From positions 186,001 through 250,000 of the forward strand of contig JADLZK010005834.1 of NCBI GenBank assembly GCA_015847255.1: a stretch of DNA of 64,000 bases, given 5' to 3'. The DNA is from Hyparrhenia diplandra. Lineage: Eukaryota; Streptophyta; Magnoliopsida; Poales; Poaceae. How positions within the stretch are numbered: position 1 is the first letter of the stretch; each line of letters starts with the position of its first letter. A model generated the notes under the pieces. It was not told the origin of the DNA, ran no database searches, and worked only from the letters and a program-made list of their open reading frames with translations. Shown here piece by piece: positions 1 through 11,122 of the stretch. A program made the position numbers and the translations under genes.

Positions 1-1220
1 AGTCTGGCTTTGAAAAACAGGGTGGTGAAAATCATAAAATGAAAGTCGTGTGCTCGAGGTGTCCATGTAGAGTTGTATAGTAATTGAAAAGGAGCTACGA
101 AGTATCAGACCTCAGTATATTATCTTTCAGCTTTTCTTGCTTGATCTTTTTTTTTTTTTTTTTGCTTTCTATCATCACGTTTCTAGCTCAAAGTTAACAT
201 TTTACCCTACAGAGGAGTGTTGTTATATAAGTACTTAGTCGTTTTATAAGTGGTTAGTTGTTTTAACTATACCAGTGCACCCTTCTTTTTTTAGATGTGA
301 TCCGGTGATTGCCGGGTTCCTCTTTTGTACCGACTAAGGTAATATGGGTTTTATTTAATTCTTTATTTCCTTTCAGTAGTTGTGTATGTAAATTCTAATG
401 CTCTTCGTGTATATGTGAGCAAGGTCTATTTCTTATATAAGAAAATATAAAAAAACAACACCCACTAGAAGATATTCTTGAAGATCTGTAGAACTTGATT
501 GCCTCATCTTGAATTTATGTTGTCATTTGCCCGGTTGGAAACAAAACTAATTGAAAGGGTACTACAAAGTATACATTCCCTTCATACAGTCATACGGGGA
601 AAAAAAAAAAAAAGCTTCTTTCTAGGCATGTTGTCGATTGGTGATAGCTTTCATATTCAGATGTTCAGTATTTGGGGGTTAATTCAGTTTGTAAGCATTT
701 CTCTGGGAACATCTAGGAATGCATGGTTAGTTCTGGTTTGGTAATTCAACATATTTGTCTCTATAATACTTATGATCATCAGTTGCTCGAGTTCCTTAGA
801 TCGGCACAACAATTTTTGAAACTGAATGTTAGGCTATTTTCAGTTTCAGTAAAACTGCATGTTTTATCTGTGTTGAATTGAAGTTGCCCGAGGCTAAATG
901 AAAAAGCATAAAGGGGGCTTCTACATCATAACCAATGAACCAGTATGGAATTAATTACTCTTCCAACCCCAAAAAAAAAGCCTTTTGGAAATGTTGTTGT
1001 GGGTTGCCATGTGAATGATGATTTATGAATGACATTTGATTTCCAAGATATAGTTAAAGTTATCCACATGTAATCTGGAGTGCTTGTTTCCGGGGGTTTG
1101 ATTTTGACATATCCAGATATCTATTTGTGGGAAAAAAATATTGGTGTATTAAAATTCTATCTTAGCCATGCTAATTTATTTTTGAATCCAGATTATTGGC
1201 GTAGGGGTTTTCTCCAAAGA
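1..1220. other. AT-rich non-coding stretch
   Basis: No convincing coding region is seen. The stretch has T-runs, A-runs and only short ORFs. A perfect 16-bp palindrome (TTTCTTATATAAGAAA) lies at 429-444. It could be intron or upstream sequence of the exon remnants that follow at 1.2-1.7 kb. Confidence 0.5.
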
Positions 1221-1223
1221 TCT

Positions 1224-1692
1224 ATGGCGGCGGCCGGTACTGTGCTTGCATGGAGCGGCAGGGGAAGACCAGACGAGCTGCGGCGTGGCTGGCCTCAGTC
1301 AGCGTTTTCCTGACTCCTCCATCGTTTGGTATGCTTCTTTGGAATCTGGCAACGCCATTGCAGTTTGTATTTGGTGCTAATATAGTTGTGTGGTGGCTGC
1401 TTCTGACAACACTATTGCATATGGCCGCCAACCTGCTGCTACTGATGCTATTCAGAATGCAGGCGATGTCCCTCCTGATAATGGTAGAGGTGATCAGAGC
1501 TCCTCTCGGAACATTTCTCTTGAAGTGGAAGAAGCTGCTAACAAACGTGAGCTCCCTCTTTCTTTTTACATTTTCAAAGCGTATGCACATCAACTGCATG
1601 TTTTGCTCACTAACCTCAAACAAATACATGTTGCAGACCCCTCCTCCAGTTTCTCAGATGAGTGACGTACCATCAGTGAAGAGTCAGGCACG
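1224..1692 (+). pseudogene. Exon remnants of an unrecognised gene
   Basis: I do not recognise the family. A GC-richer stretch begins with ATG at 1224, but that frame stops after about 30 codons. The best protein-like reading then moves to the frame at 1390-1546, a hydrophilic segment rich in Ser, Asn, Gly and Glu ending near EVEEAANK. A donor-like GTGAGC follows, then an intron-like T-rich tract, an acceptor (TTGCAG) and a 56-nt exon-like block at 1637-1692 ending at a GTAATA donor. In-frame stops between the blocks suggest a decayed copy or a mis-assembled exon. A diverged copy of the last block lies at 3096-3153. Confidence 0.3.
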
Positions 1693-3095
1693 GTAATACA
1701 TCTCCCCATTTTGATATCATACCCACATTACAACTAAGATAGAATTTCTATGAATTATTGTTCGAGTTTCCAAAGAGAGTCAACAATGTTTGCCTGTTAG
1801 TTGGTTGTCTTTTTTTGAGATCTAATTAGTTACGGTTCAGATAAACATACCACACACATATTTCACTGTAATAGACTTCACTCCATTAGCTGAGAAATTT
1901 CAGTCACTAATTAGTCTTTTGCACCGATCCTTTTTTAGATTGGGCTATCTTGTTGATTTTTCTCTCCGCAATCACTATCTTGTATGGTCTCTAACAGGCT
2001 GATCATTACTTTGTTGTGACGCAGGTAGCTTTGCTGCTTGGTAGCTGCTAAAAAAGTGCTTCCGCTACACCAAGGTAAAGAGATGGCAAAAAAAACCTAG
2101 ATAGCTATAGTGTCAGCCTTGTGACCTGTTTGACATCCAATTTGTGCATGGCATAAACATGACAAGATGAAATGAGGGTCATCAGTAGAGCCAAGAAAAT
2201 TCTAGCCTTAGTGCCTCCATCCAATTTGCCCCTTTAGTGTTGTGTTGCCCCTTTTCCCTACGGGTTGTAGTCAAGTCCCAAAATAAATTTGTATGTGCGC
2301 AATTCAACTTCTTTTCTATTTCTGAGTCTTAGGTGAAATGACTCTGAATAAATCAAGTCTATGAAGAATAGAAATGCTTTGTGAAATATACTTTGAATAG
2401 AGGAATTGCAGTGTGAAGACATGAAATAGTTTACTACAATGGCACCTATGTTTTTGCTAGCAAATGTGGTCTCGCATTAAACAGTTCTTCAGTATAATTC
2501 CCATATTAGATAATGGCAAAGTATATTTAGAAATACAAAATGTCATGCAAAGGCAGTAAAAAAAGTATTGATTTTGGTGGACAACAATTAGCGTTATTAT
2601 TGTTTCTATAGAAAAATAAAAATAAAAAAATGAAACTTTGGTTAGCATACTAAGCAATAAGCATACCTAAAAAATTCTATGAATATTCCTACCTAAAAAT
2701 AAAATTAGTTTGAAGTATGTCCTATGTTTGAGGGACAAAAGGTAATCTCAATGTTCTTCTTGATGAGCAGGTCCGTGACCAGATATTATTCTGTTTTTCT
2801 TTGTTGCACAACCTATATACTTCCGAGCGCTCTTGAGATGTCCTTATAGATTTCCTTCTGTATAGTCAGTATTTTTCAGCTTTTGATTTAACTCCCTGTA
2901 CTAATATGACTGTTCAGATGCAACCGGGCTGCTGGTTGAGGTTTCAGAGGCCTCAGAGTTCGCCTTCCAAACAAGCCTCGATGGTGCACTCTCTTTCCTC
3001 TTGCATAATCGAAGACACCACTTCCTTTACGTTTACGAAACTCAAAAGATCAGCTCTATTTTTCCTCAAATGTCTCAAATGTGTTTTTATTATAG

Positions 3096-3153
3096 ACACC
3101 TCCTTTCGACTTCTTAGACCCAGTGACCCACCATCGATGAAGAGTCGGGCATG
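3096..3153 (+). pseudogene. Duplicated exon copy (homologous to 1637-1692)
   Basis: This block begins after an acceptor-like TATAG and ends at a GTAATACAT donor. It matches the 56-nt block at 1637-1692 along its length, most clearly in its last third: ACCATC..TGAAGAGTC.GGCA.G followed by the same donor. The reading is similar too (about PPSMKSRAW here, VPSVKSQAR there). The simplest reading is an exon or local duplication within one gene or pseudogene. The product is unknown. Confidence 0.35.
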
Positions 3154-3231
3154 GTAATACATGTGCTCCTCTCTTTTTTTATCGCCTATACAATGCGGCT
3201 TTGTTACGATGATCTCGGCCTGAGATGAGAA

Positions 3232-3786
3232 TTGTCGGATCTTACAAATGTGATACATCTGTCAAGATGCTTTACTATTGTTTGCTCAACTCACCATCGC
3301 TACCACTTTCCTGTCAGACGACAATCCACTTTGTTTCCTTCCCTATCTGGTCGGCTCAAAGAAAATGATGTCGATTCTTTGGCGAAAGAGGCTCGGTTTC
3401 TTAGTGATCGGGTACATGTACATGCCGTTATTCCGGGTACAAAACACTCTTCATTAATCCATGCATTCCTTACCATACTCGATGACTCTTTTTCTATTCT
3501 CCAACATAGCTACTTAACCCGGACTCTCAAACAAAAGATCGCCCACCGAGACATACTCCCAAGAATGCCACGACATCTTTGCAGAAAAGGTATGCTTGGG
3601 GAAAATAACCTCGCAGAGATTCTTACACAAATCTTGGCTGCACTATCTATAAATATATATGTTGCTTCCTATTTGGATCTCCGTAGTGTCTTTGGGACGG
3701 CAAGAATCTTACTCGAAAAAGAAGCGCTCCCGTGTGGAGCAGGCTCGCCTCATGAGAGTGTAAACCGAGGTAAAATTGAGCGTTAA
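3232..3786 (+). CDS. Hypothetical protein, 184 aa
   Basis: An open frame of 184 codons in DNA of moderate GC, where chance ORFs this long are less expected. The product is basic and mixed, without a clear signal peptide or membrane segment. A hydrophobic patch lies around residues 130-150. No domain is recognised. It starts about 80 bp after the duplicated exon at 3.1 kb and could be the 3' exon of the same decayed locus. The first ATG is not supported by other evidence, so the true start may be a splice junction. It could also be a fragment of a mobile-element ORF. Confidence 0.25.
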   Translation: MSDLTNVIHLSRCFTIVCSTHHRYHFPVRRQSTLFPSLSGRLKENDVDSLAKEARFLSDRVHVHAVIPGTKHSSLIHAFLTILDDSFSILQHSYLTRTLKQKIAHRDILPRMPRHLCRKGMLGENNLAEILTQILAALSINIYVASYLDLRSVFGTARILLEKEALPCGAGSPHESVNRGKIER

Positions 3787-4738
3787 TGGCATCGACAATG
3801 CATTCACTTTATCAACGCATCGTTTTTAGCTGATGTTGTTTAATAATTGCAAAGATATCCACGCTGGTCCGGATCTTTTGATTGAATGGAGGAACCACAT
3901 TTTGCCATTCGGAGGAGACTATAGCCTGCTTTTGCTGGCCTCCTCCCATCCGTGCTAGGAACTCCACTTAATTAAAAGCAGGCCTCCTGCCATTTTGTGT
4001 TAGGAACTCCCACCGCAGTGTTCTGTGTAGTCAAAGTTCGCACCAAAGTGTTGTGTATTCCCGTCGGATCTTGGCCTTTAGGCATCAAGAACACCTCAAC
4101 TTGATCAATCCTGCATTTCCGCCCTACGAGTGGTACCAATGCATCTAGCCACTTCGGTGTTGCTTTCATTTGGCAAAGCAACAAAATATCACACCAGTAG
4201 CTAGGTTAGATTATTTATGCGGAACACCGAAGACCCTTTTATTCAGCGGCTACGCCCGGTTTCTATACATCATCGGTGAATTGGCTTATGCATGTACTGC
4301 TACACTACCTAGGGACAGAACATGAAATCTTTATTTAATTGGTTCGCTTTTTTTCTCGCATGATCGACAATTTGGTGGCTTCATTATAAGTTCTACTATT
4401 TTCATTGTTTGGTTTCCAATTGTCTATACAATTGTCGAAAAAAAAATTTGGAACTAAAATGATTACGAAGACACATGAATTAGATTGGATGCTTATCGTG
4501 ATGGCTAGATGTATTTATAGGTATCATCACCTGCGTCATGACCACACGTTGTTTGGAACCAGCCAAAGCCCGCGGCGCATGGGGGCGCGCCAAAACACTA
4601 GTGATTAGTATCATTACCCACCCTATATGTTTCTGCTACAAGCTAGATTGATGCAGCGCTGAAGGGATACAAAATGTCATCAATACCTGAAAATAAAATA
4701 GGAAAACATCAATATTTGATTGTGCCACAAGATGAAGG
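3787..4738. other. Intergenic stretch without recognisable genes
   Basis: I see only short ORFs and no clear repeat termini. The phrase TAGGAACTCC occurs twice (near 3957 and 4001) in the reduplicated context CCTCCT..CC.T....GTTAGGAACTCC, a small local duplication. Confidence 0.4.
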
Positions 4739-5911
4739 GATCACTACAGGAATCCGCTTCTTTGCCGAAGTGCGGATACGTTTGCCGAAAGTGGAAAAAA
4801 TCAGGCACTCGGCAAAGACTTCTTTTTGCCGAGTGCCTAACCGTCGGCGGTGTTTCCCACTTTCGGAAAATTAGAAATTTGCCGAGCGCGTAACCGTCGG
4901 CAAAATAATACACTTCGGCAAAGAATACTTGAGCCCAAACGGCCCGTCCTCCGTCACCTTTGCCGGTGTCGGCGTTAGGCACTTTCGGCAAACTAGGTAT
5001 CCTTTGCCGAGTGCCACGGCGTCTAGGCACTCGGCAAATAGGGTCTTTCCGAAAGTGCCATAAATGGCACTTTCGACAAATTATGCATTTTTTTGGTTTT
5101 TCGTCCCATATTTTTTGTGTGGACTTGGTACGATAATTACATCTCATATTCAGAATTTGGGACAATTTCAAGTTGTTTTGCTATATTTCATGAATTATTT
5201 CTTTTTCTTGCATTTTCGGGCCACTCCAAATTTGAACTGAGGTACATGAAATAATGGAATTTGGTCATTCAAAAATTATTATTCATGATGTTTGGCGTAT
5301 GTTTAGGCTCAACCGGGGAACTCGCTTGAAATTGCGAACATTTTTTGTGTCGGAACATGACGAAGTTACATGCGGGAAAAGTGTTTTTAAATTCTATAAA
5401 ATCCAAACGAAGTTTAAAAATCACGAAACTTTGCGAGGTGTCTTGTCATCTCATGAGGAGGCTGTGGTAAAATTTTAAAAAGATTCGAGCAAGTTGTGAC
5501 GTCGGATGGCTAAAACTTCGAGAACCCCACACTTGACCTCATTTTACGGCACTTTCGGCAAAGGCGGCGGATAAATATCTTGCCCGACTCCCTCTTCCCA
5601 TTCATTTCGCGCCCATTTCGAGCCCGCCCGAGCCCGCCCGTCGGCGCCGCCACCCCGCCCGCCCGCCCCTCGCCCGCCGCCCCCGCCACCGGTGGGACTC
5701 GCGGATCCGGCCGCCCGCGCCGCCGGACCCGGGCCCGCTTCGCGGGCGGTCCTGCCCCACCGCGCGCCGTCCAAGGCGCAGGGCCGGGCTCCAGCGCAGC
5801 CGGCGGGGCTCCGGCTGCGGGCGCCGGCGCCCGGCACCTTGGCCGCCCCCCCGCCGCCCCCCCCCAGGCGGCGCCCTCCGGCCCGCCCGCCCGCGCGCCT
5901 GTTCCGGCGGC

Positions 5912-6098
5912 AGGGGGAGAGGGGAGGTGAGGAGGAAGAGGGAGGAAGGGGAAGGTGAGGAGGAAGAGGGAGGGAAGGGAAGAAGAGGAAGAGGAGGGGA
6001 AGAAGAGGAAGGAGAGAAGGAGAGGAGGAAGAAGAGGAAGGAGAGGAGGAAGAAGAGGAAGGGGAGGAGGAAGAAGAGGAAGGAGAGGAGGAAGAAGG
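5912..6098. repeat. Polypurine (GGA/GAA) tract in the CACTA element
   Basis: About 190 bp are almost pure A/G on the plus strand, made of irregular GGAGGAAGAAGAGGAAG units with only a couple of interrupting T residues. It gives long meaningless Glu/Arg/Lys-rich and Pro/Leu-rich ORFs on the two strands. Such mirror-like purine tracts can form triplex DNA in vitro; a role here is not shown. Confidence 0.8.
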
Positions 6099-6139
6099 TG
6101 ATCGACGCCGGCCGTCGTTCTTCGTGTTGCCGCGGCCAA

Positions 6140-6362
6140 GGTAAGCCCTATCCTTCTAGTCGTGTTAGTTGTAGGGTTAGTAGTAGTAGTTAGTAAATAG
6201 TTAGTAAATAGTTGTAGGGTTAGTAGTGTTAGTTGTAGGGTTAGTAGTAGTAGTTAGTAAATAGTTAGTAAATAGTTAGTGAATAGTTGTAGGGTTAGTA
6301 GTTGTAGGGTTAGTATTAGTAGTGTTAGTAGTTGTTAGTAATAGTTGTAGGGTTAGTAGTAA
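6140..6362. repeat. GTTAGTAG/TAGGGTTAG-rich irregular tandem repeat
   Basis: Units such as GTTGTAGGGTTAGTAGT and AGTTAGTAAAT recur about ten times. It lies after a splice-donor-like GGTAAGCC near 6138 and so may be an intron of the CACTA gene. TAGGGTTAG resembles plant telomere repeat units, but spacing and sequence are irregular and it is not a telomere array. Confidence 0.7.
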
Positions 6363-6697
6363 CTGGAGGCTTGAGTTTGTGTCTTCGCCGAGCCAGCCGG
6401 GGCCGTCGTCGGGCCAGCCGGTAGGGGCCGTCGTCGGGCCGGCCGTCGTCGGGCCACACCTCTTCGAGACTTCGGACTCGGTCGAAAGAGACACTGTCGG
6501 GCGTCTTCCTCGAGTTTGAGCAAGGTCTACCGCCGCGGGGCCTCGACCCTCCCACGGGGACGATCCCCTTTGCCCGCCGCCCGGTGATTCGACCCCACGG
6601 TGACAAGTAAGTAGCCATTGATATTTTCACTACTTGTTCATATGACATGTTGAAAATCGAACTTCGGACTAACAATTCGTCTTAATGGCTCGCGGCG

Positions 6698-7905
6698 ATG
6701 GCGAAAGATTTAAGCGAGGGGCAGTTCGGGCGCCATATCAATGGCATCCGAGCCTCCCTGATTAAAGAGAATCGCCCGGCTTCGGTGACCGTCGGGGGCG
6801 TGAGGAAGCCGCCCTATACGTGGGAGCACTTCGCGCGCGGCGGAGGAGGGCGCCCTTGCCGGGGAACATCAAGACGGACTTACGGGTGAGTACGTATGCG
6901 AGGATTACTTCACGTTGTTTAAATACTATGTTTTTAAATAATAGAATGATACGTGTTGTACGTATGCGTAACTACTTCACGTGTAGGCGGGGCAAGAGGC
7001 GGTGGCCGCTAGAGTGCGGGACAAGGTCCGCCGAGACCGACTCAAGGACCTGTACCATGATGCACGTGTCCGGTGCATCATCTCCTTCAACGCCGACGTG
7101 CTTGGCAAGGTGGTGAGGAAGAATGAAGCAAGGGAGATGATGCTCCGAGAGGGAGACCGACCTCACCGAGGGACCCGGTACATCCAGGTTCGTAGAACGC
7201 ATTTATTCTCGATTCCTTCAATGAAAAATAAGCTGGGCTTCCATTCATCCTCTCGCTATGTCATGCGAGATGTGTCCGGGAGTGGTGCAGCAAGTACAAG
7301 GACTCTTGGGGAGGCCATTGTGGACAAGTGGCTCTTGGACGAGACGACGAGACCAAGAGACTTCGGTCGGAGATGTCGCTTGGAGATGGAAGGAAGCCAC
7401 ACCACCAAGGGAGCGTGCCCCTCCCAAAGTGTATATGGATAGATGGGTACGATTACGATTGATTTTTTTATTCAAGCGCTCAAATCTCTTCACTTCTAAC
7501 CATCTCTCGTGTTCTCCTCGCGATCCCGCCGCATGAAGCGCCCAGCACATCGGCAGTAATGCGGGGTTCGCCTTGACTCACGGGCGGCAGAGCGACCCGA
7601 CAAGGACAACGTCTACGACCCGCGAAAGGGGCCCGAGGCGTGCACCAACGCCCGTGTCTACCCCAAGCTTACCCGACGAGGCAAGGGCGGCAAGCGGCGC
7701 TATGGGGGCGACTTCGATCCAGCCACCGCCCCCTAGACACGAGACACGGTGATGAGGTTGGGAGGAGGGAAGCGGCCGGGCGGTATCTGGGATGGCCAAC
7801 AGGCGTGATCAACCCGTCCTCCTGTTCACGCGAGCGCGGATTCGCTCAAGGAGCACGACCTCCACCGACATCCCCATAGCACCTCGGGGCAGTGAGCTCA
7901 CGCAG
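6698..7905 (+). pseudogene. Decayed CACTA transposase-associated protein (Transposase_24/Ptta-like)
   Basis: Split across frames and apparent introns, the sequence reads a MAxDLSEGQFG-like start (6698). It continues through AAARVRDKVRRDRLKDLYHD and a segment on inner nucleic-acid-binding-like residues at 7002-7190, then VDKWLLDE (about 7318), then KGPEACTNARVY (about 7627) and RLGGGKRPGG (about 7755). This order matches the plant Transposase_24/TNP1-like proteins encoded by CACTA elements with this subterminal motif (family knowledge). Frameshifts and stops occur between 7190 and 7560. The catalytic TNP2-type transposase is absent. Splice-like GTGAGT and GTACGTA..GTGTAG junctions at 6890-6990 suggest original introns. 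Confidence 0.6.
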
Positions 7906-8752
7906 ATGATGCGGGGAGTTTCGTGTAATTTCGTTTCATTCGTCGTTCTTTGGTTTTACACATGTCGCTGCCTATGCATTGTTTCAACGTTACGGGTGTA
8001 ATATTGCAGGCCCGGATGGCGAGTTGGAGGCGGCCGGGCGAGCGGGCGGCGAGTTTGAGGCGAGGCGGGCGGCCGAGGGCAGAGGCCCATCGGCGGGAGT
8101 TGGAGGCATACCCGGCAATTTTCGGCGCGTCGCCTGCCGGGCGTGGCGGGCTACTTCGGGGCCTCCAAATCCCGGGTGTGACCCCTCCTCCGTTGCCTAG
8201 CTCGCTGTTCGCTCCACCCCGTTTCCCGTTCCTCCTCTTGTAGGGACTCCGGTGAGTATATGTTGTTGTTTATTTATTTAGCTAGTGCGGCTCACTGCAG
8301 GTACTAATGAGATCGCCTCTCCTTTGTGCAGCCACAATCGGCGGGTTCGAACCCGACTCCTCAGGTGGCCCTTCTCCACCCCATCCGGTCGGCCCGACTC
8401 CACGGTACACGTGGCCGGTGGCGTTCCTCCTCGGGCACGCAGCGGCCACACTACGGGCTTCCACACGTCCCTCCTACACACCACGGGTGGACGTACCAAT
8501 CGGCGCCGCAGCATGGGTGGTATCCGGGGCAAGGTGAGGGGCCCCTCACACTCTTCGCACTGGGGAGGCCACGGGTCGGGCGGTGAAGTTGAGTTGGTGG
8601 TGATTAGGTTCGACTGTTGCCTAATCGTGATGGATTTCTTTTAAATGTTGGATATGTTGCAATTTGTGATGGATCTCGTTTCGATGTTGGACATGTTAGA
8701 TTTCGTTTGGTTGTTGGACATGTTGGATTTCGTTTGGATGTTGGACTATATG

Positions 8753-8842
8753 TGTGAATTTGTGATATATGTGGATTATATATGTGAATTTGTGATATAT
8801 GTGGATTATATATGTGAATTGGTGATATATGTGGTTTATGTG
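8753..8842. repeat. Three 30-bp tandem repeats in CACTA 3' region
   Basis: Three near-identical units of GTGAATTTGTGATATATGTG followed by GATTATATAT. They are preceded by shorter repeats of GTTGGACATGTTGGATTTCG (8645-8745). They lie in the AT-rich 3' part of the CACTA element. Confidence 0.85.
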
Positions 8843-9351
8843 TATATATGAATGCTTATGGTATATGTATATGTTGATTTGCGGCAAACAATAAGCGTAA
8901 AAACAGACAAAAAAAATAAAACTCCCAGCTTTGCCGGTTTGGGCACCCCGCATTTGGAATGGCAGATTTGCGAGTGCAATCTTTGCCGAGTGTTTTCTAA
9001 TCTCGGCACTCGGCAAATTTCTTTATTTTTTTAAATTAATAATTGACATGGCACTCGGCAAAGGGTTTTAATTCAAATCTTTGCCGAGTGCCGACGCTTA
9101 CGTTTCGGCAAAGGGGCGCCCATTTCTAACGGACGGCGTTTCCATTGCCGAAAGACCGACATGGCACTTTCGGCGACGCCTTTGCCAAGTGCCCGACATT
9201 TGGCACCTTCGGCAAAGAATGGTTTGCCGAGTCATTCTTTGCCGAAGTCGCGCCGCCCGAGTTTGGCACTCGGCAAAGGCTTCGCCCGGTGCATAGAAGC
9301 CTTTGCCTAGTGCGCAAGCACTCGGCAAAGCAGCCGATTCCTGTAGTGGAT

Positions 9352-10001
9352 AAATTTGCTAAAACAATCACAACTGAAAGAATGTGGAGCAGCTGCAAAA
9401 AAAAAAAAAAAAAAAAAAACTATGCTAATCTTGATATCACTACAATCTGAAACTCTAGTCCAGATGTAGTGTGGCACGTGGAGATCCCTACTGAAACTGA
9501 AACTTATTATAGAAGGATATTGATACACAAGGAACTGGGTGGTCTCTCAGCCACAAGATTAAAATCGGCACCAGGCAAAAATCATGTTGCAACTCCTCAT
9601 GGTTTCTGTGTCATTTCGTGCAAATAGCATCACATCCACAGAAAGAGAAGGCAAACGTCTAGGGCAGCACACGTTAAACAGTCGCTCATCAAATCAAACT
9701 TGGTGGAGCACATGTATAATTGCAAATGAAATAAAGATAAGTAGCATCAAGCCATCAACACACCTCTTTTCCAAGCAGTGTGCACCTAGCAAGAAAATAG
9801 TAATTTCAGAATACATCAACCATCTCAATTTTCCATTACTGAATAGATTCCTCCACATAAAACTGGCATGGAAAACACTTCGTGGAGCTTGTAATGCCTA
9901 ATGAACCCGGCCATGTGTACTTTCTGCACAAACACAAGAATAAAGGAATTAAAATCAAAAGGATTTGAACCAGGAAGCAAATATTGTTTTCTAATTTGCT
10001 A
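9352..10001. other. Intergenic or intronic stretch between two CACTA elements
   Basis: No ORF of note. It holds an A20-type homopolymer near 9398-9418. Read on the minus strand, an acceptor-like GTGCAG precedes AAAGTACACATGG near 9930. This could be an exon of the poorly defined minus-strand transcript whose 5' part may lie at 13.2-14.2 kb. Confidence 0.3.
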
Positions 10002-10004
10002 TTT

Positions 10005-11096
10005 CACTAGTACAGAATTGAACTTCCGTGGCGGTTTTTTTTTATTTTGCGTGGCGGGCATTGAAACCGCCACGCAGCTAGAGTCACGGTTAATCGTTCA
10101 ATTAACCGTGGCGGGCAAATGTCCGCCACGCAAAATCGATTAACCGTGGCGGTTATTTAACAATGCCCGCCACGGAAAATCGATTAACCATGGCGGTTAT
10201 TTAACAAAAACCGCCACGGTTAATAAATAAAAAATAATAAAAAAGAAAATCCAGTTTGAAACCCTAACGGGCCCAGGTCACGGGCCGTCGGGCCCTGAAT
10301 CCGAGCCCGTTAGGGTTTCGAACCGCGGCCGATCCCATCGGCAGCCGCCGCCGCCCGACCCGGCTCGCGGCCTCGACGAATCCGCCGCGGGTGCGTCGCC
10401 CAGCGCCGCCGAGCGGAGCTTTGACGAGATCCGCCGCCGCCTTCCTCGCCCGGCGCCGCTCGCGCTCGTCGGCCGCCTCGGCCTGGCGCGGCTGCCCGCG
10501 GCGATCGAATCCCGCGTGCCCGGCGGCCGGATCCCCACAGCTGCGGCGGATCCGCCGCGCCGCCGCCGGAGCTCGCCCGGTGGAGCGCGCCCGGATCCGG
10601 GAGGGGACCACCGCGCGCCGGCGGAAAGGGGAGGAGAGGGGAGGGAGCGCCGCCGGCTCACCCGGAGGAGGGGGGGAAGGATGCTTGCGCCGCCGGCTCG
10701 GGGGAGAAGGGAGGAGGGGAGAAGTGACGAGGGGGGCGTCGGCTCGGGGAGAAGGGAGCCCGTCGGGCCGAGAGATAGAGAGAGGGAGAGGTGAGGGAGA
10801 GAAGTGAAGTGTTGGTATATATATTTTCTGGCCACGATTTTCCGGTGGCGGGTGCAAACAAAAAACCGCCACGGTTAATCGATTAACCGTGGAGGTTTTA
10901 ACAATGCCCGCCACGGTTAATAGGATTAACCGTGGCGGTTATTTTACAAAGCCCGCCACGGAAAATCGACAACCATGGCGTTTTTTCCCAGGCCGGAGGG
11001 GTGTCGGAGCCACCTATTTTTTCCGTGGCGGTTTCTCAAATGCCCGCCACGGAAAATAAAATCCGAACACCATGCAAAATCAATCCCGTAGTAGTG
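10005..11096. mobile_element. Short non-autonomous CACTA element, 1.09 kb
   Basis: It starts CACTAGTACAGAATTGA and ends TCAATCCCGTAGTAGTG, imperfect inverted termini (CACTA.TAC.G.ATTGA). It is flanked by a 3-bp TTT duplication (10002-10004 and 11097-11099). Subterminal copies of CCGTGGCGGG/CCCGCCACGG are dense in 10027-10220 and 10840-11055, a different motif family from the 4.7 kb element. The core (10260-10800) is very GC-rich and yields long overlapping Arg/Pro-rich ORFs on both strands that I regard as chance. No transposase is present. Confidence 0.85.
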
Positions 11097-11122
11097 TTTT
11101 TCAGGTATCCAAATCTATAGTT

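Larger units (their letters stand above)
4742..9348. mobile_element. CACTA (En/Spm) DNA transposon, 4.6 kb, degenerate
   Basis: The element begins CACTACAGGAATC and ends GATTCCTGTAGTG, giving perfect 13-bp terminal inverted repeats. It is flanked by a 3-bp target duplication GAT (4739-4741 and 9349-9351), as expected for CACTA elements. Both ends carry many subterminal copies of TTTGCCGAGTGC and its complement, mixed with a variant reading CACTTTCGGCAAA (about 4760-5060 and 8930-9330). The interior holds a GC-rich proline-coding block, a polypurine tract, GTTAGTAG repeats and a decayed plant transposase-associated ORF. No intact catalytic transposase is visible, so it is probably non-autonomous. 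The perfect termini suggest it moved fairly recently or is still mobilisable in trans. Confidence 0.92.

Noticed and set aside
5510..6139. 209-codon Pro/Leu/Ala-rich ORF in the CACTA element and its overlapping frames
   Set aside because: It is produced by the CpG-rich block and polypurine tract; composition is repetitive and several frames are open at once.
6140..6362. Interstitial telomere array
   Set aside because: TAGGGTTAG words recur, but without the regular 7-bp TTTAGGG period.
10264..10914. 216- and 185-codon ORFs in the short CACTA core
   Set aside because: Overlapping open frames on both strands in very GC-rich DNA, Arg/Pro-rich, no domain and no splice or promoter context.
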